20,657 nucleotides of DNA, from positions 1-20,657 of IMG/VR virus record IMGVR_UViG_3300031801_000036; one strand, given 5' to 3'. Under the pieces are notes generated by a model. It had not been told where the DNA came from. It saw only the letters and a program-made list of their open reading frames with translations, and searched no databases. Made by a program: the position numbers and the translations under genes. Source of the stretch: a virus. Shown here in pieces: positions 9,601-17,408 of the stretch (position 1 is its first letter; every line of letters starts with the position of its first letter).

Positions 9601-10246
9601 CAAGAATAAGGCCGAGTACGACCGATTACAGAATGAAATGGCGGCGCTTTATGCCGCTGCAAACCAGCGATCAAATGCAGCGTTCCAATCACTCTCGGAA
9701 AGGCTGCGTCCTTCGTCGAGTACGACGGGCCAGGGAACCGCTCGCCAACGCTTACCTGGTGATGAGCTAGACCAGGCAGACATTGCATTATCGCCTGGCT
9801 CGCGAGTTACTACGACGGGCATACCGTCCCAATCGAAAAGACCGACGATGTTATCCGAAGGTGGTGAATCTGGTGGCCCTGTCATGGGGGACATTATACC
9901 CCAAAGACAGGCCGAGGGGTGGGGGATTGGGGGTTGGGATGATCTCACAGTATCCCAACAATCTGATGAGATGTACCGCATGGAGTGGACTAAATTCGAG
10001 CGGGAATATAATGATAACGTTAAACAGTTATTAGAGGACGACCCCGAATTCACAGCATATACAGAATCGGAAGCGCTAGAGCTGCGTGAAACACTTAGAG
10101 AAAACCCCGACCTGGAAATACCCGCATCACGCGTTGATGAAAACGGCGAAATCATTACCGAAATCAGAACAGCACGCGAAGTTTTTGAGGAGCTGGCAGA
10201 AGAAGATGCACACACACTCGATCTATTTACTTGTATTAGAAGATGA
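6683..10246 (+). CDS. Giant internal virion/polyvalent protein with ParB-like and RelA/SpoT-like domains
   Basis: This is a 1187-aa protein. Residues about 155-270 are Gly/Ala-rich and hydrophobic, as in membrane-interacting parts of gp16-like ejection proteins. Residues about 388-500 are ParB-like, with VVDGHQR at 440-446. Residues about 800-960 match the RelA/SpoT synthetase fold: R855-x-K857-x3-S861-I-x2-K865, D879-x2-R882, GY at 918-919, E935-V-Q937-I and H953 in an H-x-L-Y-Y segment. Low-complexity Ser/Thr/Gly linkers lie at about 705-750 and 1010-1080, followed by an acidic helical C-terminus. Rel-family enzymes move pyrophosphate from ATP to GTP, GDP or RNA; the substrate here is unknown. 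Position among core genes suggests it is packaged and ejected. It starts in a TAATG overlap and ends in an ATGA overlap. An open +1 frame at 8787-8921 looks protein-like. Confidence 0.75.
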   Translation: MVGFYEEVTDYRRRLVNRNVVSSPEEAQERVTGGDVFSAVRKSFATEDTTGGVHRFTEKAIYDQMEAIGEVDPEFKYYNIPSSGSIRSSQLAHATAGIQNINKDSPNATWYKSQSERIKQLNKEHGTNFLTWEELEPKTIADINSMFKRAEHAKATASPHDAFWGGLGGVAVGALQDPIIAGSMFLSWPLTAAKAAHLGTAGKIFHGMKTDAAIFGGIEAAIIQPHVYFQKDALGRDYTIGHAAMVTLMVSGGAAGFRGILEGAGMSAKALYRTLRDTHTKEEAAAVIRDTGNQLNAAGETKTAEVMWQWADAVGETPRGWEIGPDGTITITVRPSDELLHVRNLDIAWDNLERGFVEPFEAPTVAMPVKPEHQPIHLGDAPEPVRVDPREIKVDAKTFQFKEGGDAAGVTARLKGVSEWDEVSAGVIIVFENKAGERFVVDGHQRVGLANRLIEEGADPDTIRIGARIYREVDGYTQREVRIRAAITNIQQDTGSILDVAKVMREMGDRYNSVLPPNSALVRDGRNMARLDDDAFQYAANALKPKEHRLAAVVGELIPQGPGQIAALQALVRSKPANRLQARMITEQIKVAGFQRVETQDLFGGMTLSETLFKERAQVLENSLRLLKQNRSLLRTVLDRDAELTGLGNRMNREANLERFGEDDTAIEALSRLANTKGPISEALNKAAQRIKNGENVGLVTRAFLEGNEFRLARRGGVVSDSGGAAVSPGGRPLETTPTAGDRPPLKDQALYDDIRAKLVEERRQPTDADLPPELVPEVGRPIALQTLPIAEQKLVEAAFRSSQYKVKTIRGLVGTDDKIAIANQNTLEGVADDIAAELGVEHVPPPAQEGTGWRHKERDSIERKVKDKFDGDYWQVTDTTRTSFVVDTPEQAVAIIDALGKRLALIDEGWNVQPAQGYLDNKILIRHSDGRIAEVQIIGREFWTAKFKEGGHDLYYLWRETYEVGPDGITIIKNKAEYDRLQNEMAALYAAANQRSNAAFQSLSERLRPSSSTTGQGTARQRLPGDELDQADIALSPGSRVTTTGIPSQSKRPTMLSEGGESGGPVMGDIIPQRQAEGWGIGGWDDLTVSQQSDEMYRMEWTKFEREYNDNVKQLLEDDPEFTAYTESEALELRETLRENPDLEIPASRVDENGEIITEIRTAREVFEELAEEDAHTLDLFTCIRR

Positions 10247-12681
10247 AATTTAACGATTGCCTAGAGGAATCTGTAGCCGCTGGTCGAATCACCAGGGCAG
10301 AGGCGCAGCATGTCGCTGGTCAAATTGACGCGCTACAAAACTCGCTAACACTCCGGGGTGAAGTATCACCAGAAGTAGCAAGAACACAGGCAGAGCAAGC
10401 GGTATTGCTTGCCAGGCAGAAACACACCGCGCTTAAACGTCGGCAAGCGGGACTGCAAGCCATTAGAACGCACCAGGCAACACAGGCTGCGCTCGCGCAT
10501 CCGAGGGGATTTGTCGAGGGGATTTGGGGATTATTAGCAAAAGACCCAGGGCGCGAGGCGCGAGTATCAAATATCGATCAACGCGCAACCGCTGTTAAGG
10601 GCTGGCTCCACTCGTTATTTGCTGATTCGATGGATAAGATGCGAACAAAAAACCTCGGTCTTTCTCAGGATATAGAGTTGCCTAGATTGATGCTGCGCGA
10701 GTTGATGGGCGAAAAAACAGGAAACGCGTCAGCTAAAGAAGCGGCGACGCTGTGGTCTGGAGTCGCCGAGGCTGCCCGTCTTCGATTCAATCGCGCCGGT
10801 GGTTCGATTCCCAAGCTAATCGATTGGGGTATGCCGCAATATCACGATCCGGCGTTAGTGGGGCGCATGGGTGCTGACGCATGGATTGACAAGATTACAC
10901 CGCTACTTGATCGCAGCAGGATGATAAACGAGGTCGGTATCCCGCTAAACGATGCAGAGTTTCGCATTATGCTCGAGAAAGCGCACAACACAATACGAAC
11001 GAATGGATTGTCAGACCTTACGCCTGGGCAAGTGGGGGGCAGCAAGTTAGCTAACCGTCGCCAGGATCATCGCGTACTACATTTTAAGAACGCTGATTCC
11101 TGGTTGAAGTATCACGATGAATTCGGGCACGCCGATCTCTATACGACGCTAACCGATCACCTCAACGGAATGGCGCACGATATAGCCAAGCTCGAAGTAT
11201 TAGGCCCGAATCCAGACGCGACGTTTCGTTACTTGCGCGATATGGCAATCAAGAGGGGCGAGCTCGATGGCGCGGGATTTTCGTGGAACAACAAAGAAAT
11301 GCTCGAGAGTCATTGGAATGTTGTGAGCGGTAAAGCCGACGCGGTTGAGCATGTGATGCTGGCAAACTTCGCCGGAGCGGTTCGCAATTATTTAACCGCC
11401 GCCCATTTAGGTGGTGCGATGCTGAGTGCAATATCCGATATCGCGTTTGTGCGCCAAACTGCCAGGTTCAACGGGATGAAAGCGACCAAGGTGTTAAAGC
11501 GCGGCCTGGAAATTATGTCGAGTGCTGACGATAGAATGTTTGCGGTGCGGGCTGGGCTAACTGCCGATGCGTGGATCGTGCGGGCATTGGGTGGTAATCG
11601 TCATGTCGAGGTAACGGGTGCGGGGTTCTCGTCAAAGGTATCCGATTTCACGATGCGTGCCTCTCTGCTATCCACCTGGACGGATTCGATGCGGAAAGCA
11701 TTCGGTATGGAGTTTATGGGGTACATTGCCGACAACGTACGCAGACAATTCAAAGATTTACCGAAACCGTTACGCGATACGTTCGAGGGTTATGGGATTA
11801 AGGCGAGCGATTGGGATGTGATGCGTGGCACAGATTTAATCAGTTATAAAGAGGTCGGGTTTTTTAGTGTCGAGAACCTAATGAAACGCGTCGACCTGGA
11901 CGAAGGCGCCAGAATGGATTTAATGACCCGTATACAGGAGATGATTTTTAGCGAAACAGATTTCGCCGTTCCTGTGCCGGATTCCAGAGCGCGGACATTT
12001 ACTACCTGGGGAAAAAAACGCGGCACGTTGGTCGGTGAACTTGCTCGAAGCGTCGGACAATTTAAGTCGTTTCCGATAACGATTATCACTTCTCATTTGA
12101 TGAGGGCAGCTCGCCAAAGTGGATGGCAAAACAAGGCGGCGTACCTCGGCAGCCTAGCGGTATCGACCACAGTGATGGGTGCTGTTGCGATGACCATGAA
12201 AGACCTGGCGAGAGGTCGCGATCCTCGAGATATGACCAGCGCGAAATTCTGGTCGGCTGCATTTATACAGGGCGGTGGTGCGGGAATATTTGGTGACTTT
12301 TTGTATTCTGCCGAAAGTAGATTTGGTAAAGGATTTGTCTCGACAGTGGCAGGGCCAGGGGTGGGTTTAGTTGACGACATGAAGGATATGGTCGTTGGAA
12401 ACCTGTATTCGTTGACACATGGCGACGATACCAACATCGGGCGAGAGGTGGTAAAATTCGCAGAGCGGTATTCCCCAGGTGGTTCACTATGGTACGCACG
12501 CCTCGCGCTCGAGCGGGCGATGTGGGATCAACTCCAGAACGCGGTTGACTCTAAAGCTGGTCGAGGGTTTCGACGCGAAAAACGCAACCGTCGAAAAGAT
12601 TATGGTCAGGAACATTGGTGGCAACCAGGACAAGCAGCACCGTCCAGGGGGCCAAACATAGAGGCACTGTTTGGGGGCTAA
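10243..12681 (+). CDS. Internal virion protein, similar to C-terminal part of gp16-like ejection proteins
   Basis: This 812-aa protein starts inside the stop of the previous gene (ATGA at 10243-10246). The N-terminal 100 residues are helical and charged. The middle contains WGMPQYHDPALVG (about 202-214). The C-terminal third has the pattern common to large podovirus ejection proteins: a basic helix with FKSFPITIITSHLMR, a hydrophobic stretch at about 631-655 (AAYLGSLAVSTTVMGAVAMT), GRDPRDM, then GGGAGIFGDFLY and the GP..GLVDDM segment. The protein ends in Arg/Lys and Trp-rich sequence. In T7 a single gp16 (1318 aa) spans the periplasm and inner membrane; here the equivalent appears divided between this gene and the preceding one. 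Family membership is a pattern judgement. Confidence 0.7.
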   Translation: MKFNDCLEESVAAGRITRAEAQHVAGQIDALQNSLTLRGEVSPEVARTQAEQAVLLARQKHTALKRRQAGLQAIRTHQATQAALAHPRGFVEGIWGLLAKDPGREARVSNIDQRATAVKGWLHSLFADSMDKMRTKNLGLSQDIELPRLMLRELMGEKTGNASAKEAATLWSGVAEAARLRFNRAGGSIPKLIDWGMPQYHDPALVGRMGADAWIDKITPLLDRSRMINEVGIPLNDAEFRIMLEKAHNTIRTNGLSDLTPGQVGGSKLANRRQDHRVLHFKNADSWLKYHDEFGHADLYTTLTDHLNGMAHDIAKLEVLGPNPDATFRYLRDMAIKRGELDGAGFSWNNKEMLESHWNVVSGKADAVEHVMLANFAGAVRNYLTAAHLGGAMLSAISDIAFVRQTARFNGMKATKVLKRGLEIMSSADDRMFAVRAGLTADAWIVRALGGNRHVEVTGAGFSSKVSDFTMRASLLSTWTDSMRKAFGMEFMGYIADNVRRQFKDLPKPLRDTFEGYGIKASDWDVMRGTDLISYKEVGFFSVENLMKRVDLDEGARMDLMTRIQEMIFSETDFAVPVPDSRARTFTTWGKKRGTLVGELARSVGQFKSFPITIITSHLMRAARQSGWQNKAAYLGSLAVSTTVMGAVAMTMKDLARGRDPRDMTSAKFWSAAFIQGGGAGIFGDFLYSAESRFGKGFVSTVAGPGVGLVDDMKDMVVGNLYSLTHGDDTNIGREVVKFAERYSPGGSLWYARLALERAMWDQLQNAVDSKAGRGFRREKRNRRKDYGQEHWWQPGQAAPSRGPNIEALFGG

Positions 12682-14343
12682 ATGGCGACGCTACTCGTTA
12701 ATGATGTAACGCCACGGGTGCAGTACACTGCAACCGGCGCGCAAACTGTATTCGCTTACGGTTTTTCGATCTTTGTTGATGCCGATCTAAAGGTATACAA
12801 GGGCTCAACCTTAATGACGTTGAGTGCGGCGTCAAATAATACGAGCTATCAAGTTTCTGGAGCAGCCACGACCGCTGGCGGTAACGTCACATTCGGGGCG
12901 GGTCTAACTGGTGGCGACATTGTTACCATCTACCGTGATTTGCCGGTATCAAGAACCTCTGATTATCAGACCGGTGGTGACTTGCTCGCCGAAACGCTGA
13001 ACGACGACCTCGATAAGATCGTGCAAATGGTTCAGCAAGGCGAGCGCGATATTAACCAGCGCACGCTACGCTTTGGGCAGTTCACGACGGGCATACCCCT
13101 GGCAGAGTTCACAGAATCCGCAACGGATCGAGCCAACAAAGTGCTGGGATTTGACTCCTCGGGCGATCCTAATATCACCCAGGAGCTGGGTACATTCCAG
13201 GGGAATTGGGCAGCGAGTACGGCGTACGTCATTCGCGACCTAGTTAAAGACACAAGCAATAATAATATTTACATCTGCACAGTCGCGCATACCAGTTCGG
13301 GATCACAACCACTGTCGAGTAATACCGACGTGGCTAAATGGTCGTTGATTGTTGATTCTGCGAGTGCGACGACTTCGGCCACAGCAGCGGCCACCAGTGC
13401 GACTGCATCGGCAACGTCGGCCACTGCATCAGCCACTAGTGCAACCGCAGCAGCCACTAGTGCGACAGCGGGAGCGACAAGCGCAACTGCATCAGCAACA
13501 AGCGCGACAGCGGGAGCGACAAGCGCGTCGGCAGCAGCGACATCTGCAACAGCGGCTGCTGCGTCTTACGATTCATTCGATGATCGCTACCTGGGGACTA
13601 AGTCCAGCGATCCAACAGTAGATAATGATGGTGCCACTTTGCTTGATGGTGCGCTGTACTTCAACACCACAAACAACGTGATGATGGTGTACGACCTGGG
13701 CGGTACAACCTGGAACAGAACGACACCAACCACATCAGACCAGACCAAGATCAACACGGTCAGCGGTATCGCGGCGAATGTAACGACTGTCGCTGGGATT
13801 TCCAGTGATGTGACGGCAACCGCCGGCAAGGCCACAGAGATTGGATTGCTGGGTGTTGCCGCAGTAATTACAGATATGGGAATACTCGGCACAGCCGATG
13901 TAGTCGCCGATATGAATACGCTAGGCACTGCTGACGTTGTTACAGATATGAACACGCTAGGCACTGCCGATGTTGTTGTCGACATGAACACCTTGGGTAC
14001 GGCAGATGTAGTCGCTGATATGAATACCTTGGGTACGGCAGACGTGGTTGTTGACATGAACACGCTTGGCACTGCGGCTAACGTCACTGCGATGGATAAC
14101 TGTTCAGGATCGATCACCAACATAAACACTTGCGCGACGAACCTGACCAACATCAACTCGTTTGCAAACACATACACAATCGCGGGTAGTGCTCCTGGTT
14201 CACCTGGGGCTGGCGACCTCTGGTACGACACATCTCTGAACAAACTTAACTTTTACACCGGATCAGCGTGGACAGAGATCGCGCCTGGAATCACAACTGA
14301 GGTCGACCCAAGCGCGGCGGCACTCGCACTGGCACTGGGGTAA
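12682..14343 (+). CDS. Tail fibre protein with T7 gp17-type N-terminal domain
   Basis: This is a 553-aa fibre. Residues 1 to about 145 form the T7-type tail-attachment domain (VQYTATGAQTVFAYGFSIF, then the YRDLPVSRTSDYQ and ETLNDDLDK blocks). Residues about 172-225 resemble a small carbohydrate-binding-like module (NWAASTAYVIRDLV, IYICTVAHTSSG). Nine SAT-type heptads follow at about 232-294, then DRYLGTKSSDP, seven 12-residue GTADVV repeats (about 391-474), an N/T-rich stretch, and a C-terminal strand block GDLWYDTSLNKLNFYTGSAW that is common at the ends of marine phage fibres. The attachment domain links the fibre to the tail nozzle. The short C-terminus with no obvious receptor-binding head suggests that later proteins in the cluster attach to it. 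ATG directly follows the previous TAA. Confidence 0.9.
   Translation: MATLLVNDVTPRVQYTATGAQTVFAYGFSIFVDADLKVYKGSTLMTLSAASNNTSYQVSGAATTAGGNVTFGAGLTGGDIVTIYRDLPVSRTSDYQTGGDLLAETLNDDLDKIVQMVQQGERDINQRTLRFGQFTTGIPLAEFTESATDRANKVLGFDSSGDPNITQELGTFQGNWAASTAYVIRDLVKDTSNNNIYICTVAHTSSGSQPLSSNTDVAKWSLIVDSASATTSATAAATSATASATSATASATSATAAATSATAGATSATASATSATAGATSASAAATSATAAAASYDSFDDRYLGTKSSDPTVDNDGATLLDGALYFNTTNNVMMVYDLGGTTWNRTTPTTSDQTKINTVSGIAANVTTVAGISSDVTATAGKATEIGLLGVAAVITDMGILGTADVVADMNTLGTADVVTDMNTLGTADVVVDMNTLGTADVVADMNTLGTADVVVDMNTLGTAANVTAMDNCSGSITNINTCATNLTNINSFANTYTIAGSAPGSPGAGDLWYDTSLNKLNFYTGSAWTEIAPGITTEVDPSAAALALALG
13375..13563 (+). repeat. Nine 21-bp units encoding SATAxAT heptads
   Basis: Nine in-frame 21-base units encode Ser-Ala-Thr-Ala-x-Ala-Thr heptads, with x being Ala, Ser or Gly. 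A 23-base stretch is duplicated at about 13462-13484 and 13503-13525, showing recent unit duplication. Such Ala/Ser/Thr heptads form an extended trimeric shaft or linker in phage and pyocin fibres. The repeat number is likely to vary between relatives. Confidence 0.9.
13852..14103 (+). repeat. Seven 36-bp units encoding GTADVVxDMNTL
   Basis: Seven consecutive 36-base units encode 12-residue repeats. The central five (13888-14067) are GTADVVxDMNTL with x alternating Ala, Thr and Val; the first (GVAAVITDMGIL) and last (GTAANVTAMDNC) are degenerate. Synonymous third-base differences between units show that they are not all very recent copies. They are continuous coding sequence in the fibre shaft without spacers. 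Confidence 0.92.
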
Positions 14344-14346
14344 ACC

Positions 14347-14694
14347 ATGGCAAACACGTTCAAACTGAAGACGGACACAGCGGTAGGCACCACACTCACG
14401 ACGGTGTACACGGTGCCAGCATCTCCCGCCACAACGACAATCATCATCGGTTGTTTGCTGGCAAACATTCACGCATCGGCACAGGTGAAAGCGAGTGTGC
14501 AGATCGTCACTTTGGCGACATCTGGTGAGAACGGTGACAACGTGTACCTGATAAAAGCAGTGCCAGTGCCATTTGGTTCGAGTCTCGAAATTGTCGAAGG
14601 CAAGATCGTCATGCAAGCCGGTGACATTATCAAGGTTGAGTCGGACACAGCGGCATCGATTGATGTTGCACTGAGCGTGCTGGAGCAGACCTGA
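14347..14694 (+). CDS. Small beta-rich virion protein in the fibre cluster
   Basis: This 115-aa protein alternates Thr/Val/Ile-rich strands (TAVGTTLTTVYTVPASPATTT, then KASVQIVTL) with a C-terminal block, PFGSSLEIVEGKIVMQAGDIIKV, followed by a strand ending SVLEQT. This pattern is frequent in small structural proteins encoded among tail-fibre genes of marine phages and suggests a beta-sandwich decoration or connector protein. The function is not known. The ATG lies three bases after the fibre stop, with a GGGG run at 14337-14340 as a possible binding site. Its stop TGA shares one base with the next ATG (TGATG at 14692-14696). Confidence 0.65.
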   Translation: MANTFKLKTDTAVGTTLTTVYTVPASPATTTIIIGCLLANIHASAQVKASVQIVTLATSGENGDNVYLIKAVPVPFGSSLEIVEGKIVMQAGDIIKVESDTAASIDVALSVLEQT

Positions 14695-16070
14695 TGGGCT
14701 TGATCGGAAAACAATATACGAGTGTTGCGCTGACTGCTGCGGATATTGCTGATGACGCAGTCACATCTTCGAAAGTCGCTGATGCCGCGATCACATCAGC
14801 GAAGATTGCTGATGGCACGATAGTCGATGCTGACATCAATACCGGTGCGGCAATCGCCGGGAGCAAGGTGTTGGTTGATACAGCGAGCCTTCGGAATGAC
14901 ATCGCCACTCTGGCATTACATTCTGCAATAGCAGATAACAAAGCGGCTTACAACTTATCTAATGCTTTTGTAGATCAGTATGAAGACAGCACTGGTATTG
15001 CCACAACTAGTACTGCAATAAGAGATGATGTTAATGAGTGTATGTCCGCAGGAGCCACAGGGACTGTAGAGTTTGTAAATGACTCAAATACTCAACTTTT
15101 ATACCACTTTAATGGCGCTGATGGCTCAACCACAATTACTGATGACTCGGGGAATAGCTTAACTGGAGTCGTTTATGGCAATGCACAGTTAGATACCGCT
15201 GTTAAAAAGATGGGCACGGCATCGTTGGAAGCGGCAGGAACAAACCCTTACATAGTAAGTGGTGCTTCAAGCCTTTTACAGTCAACAGGAGACTTTACGA
15301 TTGAGTTTTGGTTCAACAGTACTGATGCCAATGGTCGTGACTTTATAGATTTTAATCATGGTCACAGTGGTTTGTACCTAGATTGGCATGCGGGTGGAAC
15401 GACCGATCGAATCTCGACCGTGTTCGGCGGTGATGTTGCCGCATCAACTAGATATTTTATGTGTACAGATATGGAAGATGGAAATTGGCATCACTTTGCT
15501 CTCGTTAGAGATTCAAGTACATCTTGGTATTTTTATTACGACGGTGTTTCTATATCCCCTGTTAGTGGCGGCATGACGCATGATCTAACTAAGCAGATCA
15601 ACCCTCCAGCACTTGGACTTCGTATTAGTACAAATCCCGCCAGCACTGCTACACACCTCGGTCACAAAGACGAGTTGCGTTTTAGTAATGTTGTTCGGTA
15701 TCCGGGTGGAACGACATTCGTGCCTAATTATGGTGTTGTAACATCCGCATCTGGCAACTATACATCTACCACTGAGACAGCCTCTGCAACAGTCTCCAAG
15801 ATGGGGATTGTTGTGCTGTATAAGAATGCGTCAGGAACGGCAACGTTAGATACTGACTTGATTGTTCAAGTATCCGCTGATGGGGGTACGAACTATGTGT
15901 CAGCACCACTCACTGCTGGCGGCACATTCTCTACTGGAATCAATATTGCTAAGTCGAACAGCATAACAATCAGCAATACAGGAACAGCGCCAAAATACAA
16001 AATATCATTTGCGAATCAAGCGGCTGCATCGAAAGTCACAGAAGTGCATGGCGTTGCACTGCTTTATTAG
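14694..16070 (+). CDS. Tail protein with LamG/concanavalin A-like domain
   Basis: This is a 458-aa protein. The N-terminal 60 residues consist of ADIADDAVTSSKVADAAITS-type repeats found at the attachment ends of fibre proteins. Residues about 130-336 form a LamG-like jelly roll: LLYHFNGADGSTTITDDSG, DFTIEFWFN, the NWHHFALVRD strand, WYFYYDGV and the closing DELRFSNVVRY. These blocks are typical of LamG/concanavalin A lectin-like domains that bind carbohydrates. The last 115 residues are a separate beta domain (VVLYKNASGTATLDTDL). A receptor-binding or decoration role is inferred. Codon use changes within the gene: the LamG part is richer in A and T than the core genes, which suggests acquisition by domain swapping. 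Confidence 0.85.
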   Translation: MGLIGKQYTSVALTAADIADDAVTSSKVADAAITSAKIADGTIVDADINTGAAIAGSKVLVDTASLRNDIATLALHSAIADNKAAYNLSNAFVDQYEDSTGIATTSTAIRDDVNECMSAGATGTVEFVNDSNTQLLYHFNGADGSTTITDDSGNSLTGVVYGNAQLDTAVKKMGTASLEAAGTNPYIVSGASSLLQSTGDFTIEFWFNSTDANGRDFIDFNHGHSGLYLDWHAGGTTDRISTVFGGDVAASTRYFMCTDMEDGNWHHFALVRDSSTSWYFYYDGVSISPVSGGMTHDLTKQINPPALGLRISTNPASTATHLGHKDELRFSNVVRYPGGTTFVPNYGVVTSASGNYTSTTETASATVSKMGIVVLYKNASGTATLDTDLIVQVSADGGTNYVSAPLTAGGTFSTGINIAKSNSITISNTGTAPKYKISFANQAAASKVTEVHGVALLY

Positions 16071-16082
16071 GATGGAGTTAGC

Positions 16083-16520
16083 ATGGCACTAATCGGAAAC
16101 GTAGTAACCCAAAACAGATTCCCGTCTGTCGCGTATGTAGCAACAGCAGCGCAGACCACATTCCCTGCATCGGGCGCACTGCCTGAGACAGCGGTCAATG
16201 AGGCTGCGGCTATCGTCACGGTCAACGGACTGCGACAACACACGGATGCTTACTCCATAGGCACGACGCTTGTCTTCACGGCGGGGCTGACCGTTGGTGA
16301 TGCGGTTGAGATCATATGGCTGGGATTGAAGTCGATCACTGAGGTGTCAACCGCTAATCCCGACATCACAACGGAAGGGAAATATTTTGAGAATTACGCA
16401 TCGATCACTTCTAACTTAACCACAGCATCCAGTTCGCAGAACAGAGCGTTGATCGGTCCCATTTCTGTGTCAGGGGCGAGTACCGTCTGGACTCTGGCTG
16501 GCGAACTCAACATCCTTTAG
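16083..16520 (+). CDS. Short tail fibre-like protein
   Basis: This 145-aa protein has an N-terminal strand block resembling the T7 fibre attachment fold (VAYVATAAQTTFPASG, VTVNGLRQHTDAYSI, LVFTAGLTVGDAVEI). It ends with a compact beta motif, NRALIGPISVSGASTVWTL, of the kind that closes many phage fibre proteins (generally N..aGPI.i..g...t). It may be a short fibre, adaptor or tip segment. The ATG is preceded by AGGATGGAG, a good ribosome binding site. It sits between the LamG gene and another receptor-binding gene, so a place in the adsorption apparatus is likely. The exact role is unknown. Confidence 0.7.
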   Translation: MALIGNVVTQNRFPSVAYVATAAQTTFPASGALPETAVNEAAAIVTVNGLRQHTDAYSIGTTLVFTAGLTVGDAVEIIWLGLKSITEVSTANPDITTEGKYFENYASITSNLTTASSSQNRALIGPISVSGASTVWTLAGELNIL

Positions 16521-16529
16521 GGAAACATC

Positions 16530-17177
16530 ATGGCTTCAAAACTTTTAGTAGACGAAATTTCGCCCCAGTCACACGCGACAGATGTGACGCTTACCACGGG
16601 TAAGAACATCACAGGTGCTAATACCCAGTTTAAGATCACTGGTGGATCGGCTGATAATTTTCTTAAAACGGATGGCGCTGGTGCCTTGAGTTGGGGAACA
16701 CCTACGGCTGGAAGCACGATAAAGGTTGCTTATCTTGTAGATCAGAAAGCGCAAGGAACGGATGGTGGAACTTTTACTTCTGGCGCTTGGCAGCATCGTG
16801 ATTTACAAACTGAACACTACGACACGATAGGCATTACGTTCGGAACAAATACTTTTGTTATGCCTGTTGGAACATTTTACATAGATTGGAGTTGCCCCGG
16901 CATTGGTTGTTATTACCATAAATCCAGACTTTACAACATAACATCCGCTGCCGTGATTAAGTATGGTACATCTTCTCTGTCTAGGATCAATTCCGCTTAT
17001 GGTGACGCTCAGAACCAAACCCTTTCCAATGGTTCTGCTTTAGTAACCCTCTCAGCTACTGCGACATTTAAGATCGAGCATCGATGCTCTTTAACAGCAG
17101 CGACTAACGGCATGGGAAGCGACTCAGGTTTTGAAGTAGAAACTTACACCACCGTTAAAATTATGCAGATCGCGTAG
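16530..17177 (+). CDS. Tail fibre protein with C-terminal receptor-binding (jelly-roll type) domain
   Basis: This is a 215-aa protein. The first 65 residues are a fibre-type stem (KLLVDEISPQS, then TGKNITGANTQFKITGG and LKTDGAGALSWG). Residues about 66-215 carry a block familiar from phage and prophage fibre tips: DQKAQGTDGGTFTSGAWQHRDL, RLYNIT, the HRCSLTAATNG segment and a final YTTVKIMQIA strand, consistent with a C1q/TNF-like trimeric jelly roll. It is probably a host-receptor-binding tip. The ATG follows AGGGAAA. The following 71-aa gene resembles a fibre assembly protein, making a fibre-chaperone pair. Confidence 0.75.
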   Translation: MASKLLVDEISPQSHATDVTLTTGKNITGANTQFKITGGSADNFLKTDGAGALSWGTPTAGSTIKVAYLVDQKAQGTDGGTFTSGAWQHRDLQTEHYDTIGITFGTNTFVMPVGTFYIDWSCPGIGCYYHKSRLYNITSAAVIKYGTSSLSRINSAYGDAQNQTLSNGSALVTLSATATFKIEHRCSLTAATNGMGSDSGFEVETYTTVKIMQIA

Positions 17178-17186
17178 GAGAAAAGA

Positions 17187-17402
17187 ATGGATATTCATCT
17201 TGTAGTTAATCACTTAGGGTTAAACGGTAACTCTTATAGCCTAAGCCAAAGCAATGCTCCGCATGAAATCGTTAGGTGGGATGGTCCTGCTACGCAACCA
17301 ACTCAAGCAGAACTAGACTCTGCGTGGGCAGAGATTGAAGCGGATGAAGATTACCAAGCGCACGTTGCTGATCGCTCAAAAGCCTATCCAGTGCCGGGAT
17401 AA
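17187..17402 (+). CDS. Small XkdW-like / tail fibre assembly protein
   Basis: This 71-aa protein has a C-terminal segment HEIVRWDGPATQPTQAELDS followed by AWAEIEA. The pattern I.RWDGP..QPT.AEL..AW is shared by XkdW-like proteins and by the ends of small tail fibre-associated proteins. The first 20 residues (HLVVNHLGLNGNSYSLS) are a probable strand pair. A strong AGGAG site precedes the ATG. Position right after a fibre gene suggests a chaperone or assembly role. Function is inferred from pattern and context. Confidence 0.6.
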   Translation: MDIHLVVNHLGLNGNSYSLSQSNAPHEIVRWDGPATQPTQAELDSAWAEIEADEDYQAHVADRSKAYPVPG

Positions 17403-17408
17403 CTAGCG

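Noticed and set aside
9649-10215. Reverse-strand open frame of 188 codons
   Set aside because: It lies antisense to the polyvalent gene, is Ser-rich and has no supporting context; all genes in the window run forward.
13852-14103. CRISPR-like 36-bp direct repeats
   Set aside because: The units are contiguous with no spacers, keep one reading frame and encode a peptide repeat in a tail fibre.
13587-14243. Long reverse-strand open frame opposite the fibre repeats (218 codons)
   Set aside because: It arises from the repetitive GTADVV coding sequence on the + strand; its product is a simple Val/Ser/Thr/Pro repeat and there is no independent start signal.
15391-15715. A 13-base sequence (CGGGTGGAACGAC) repeated at 15391 and 15703
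   Set aside because: A few repeats of this length are expected by chance in 20 kb, and both copies lie in ordinary coding sequence.
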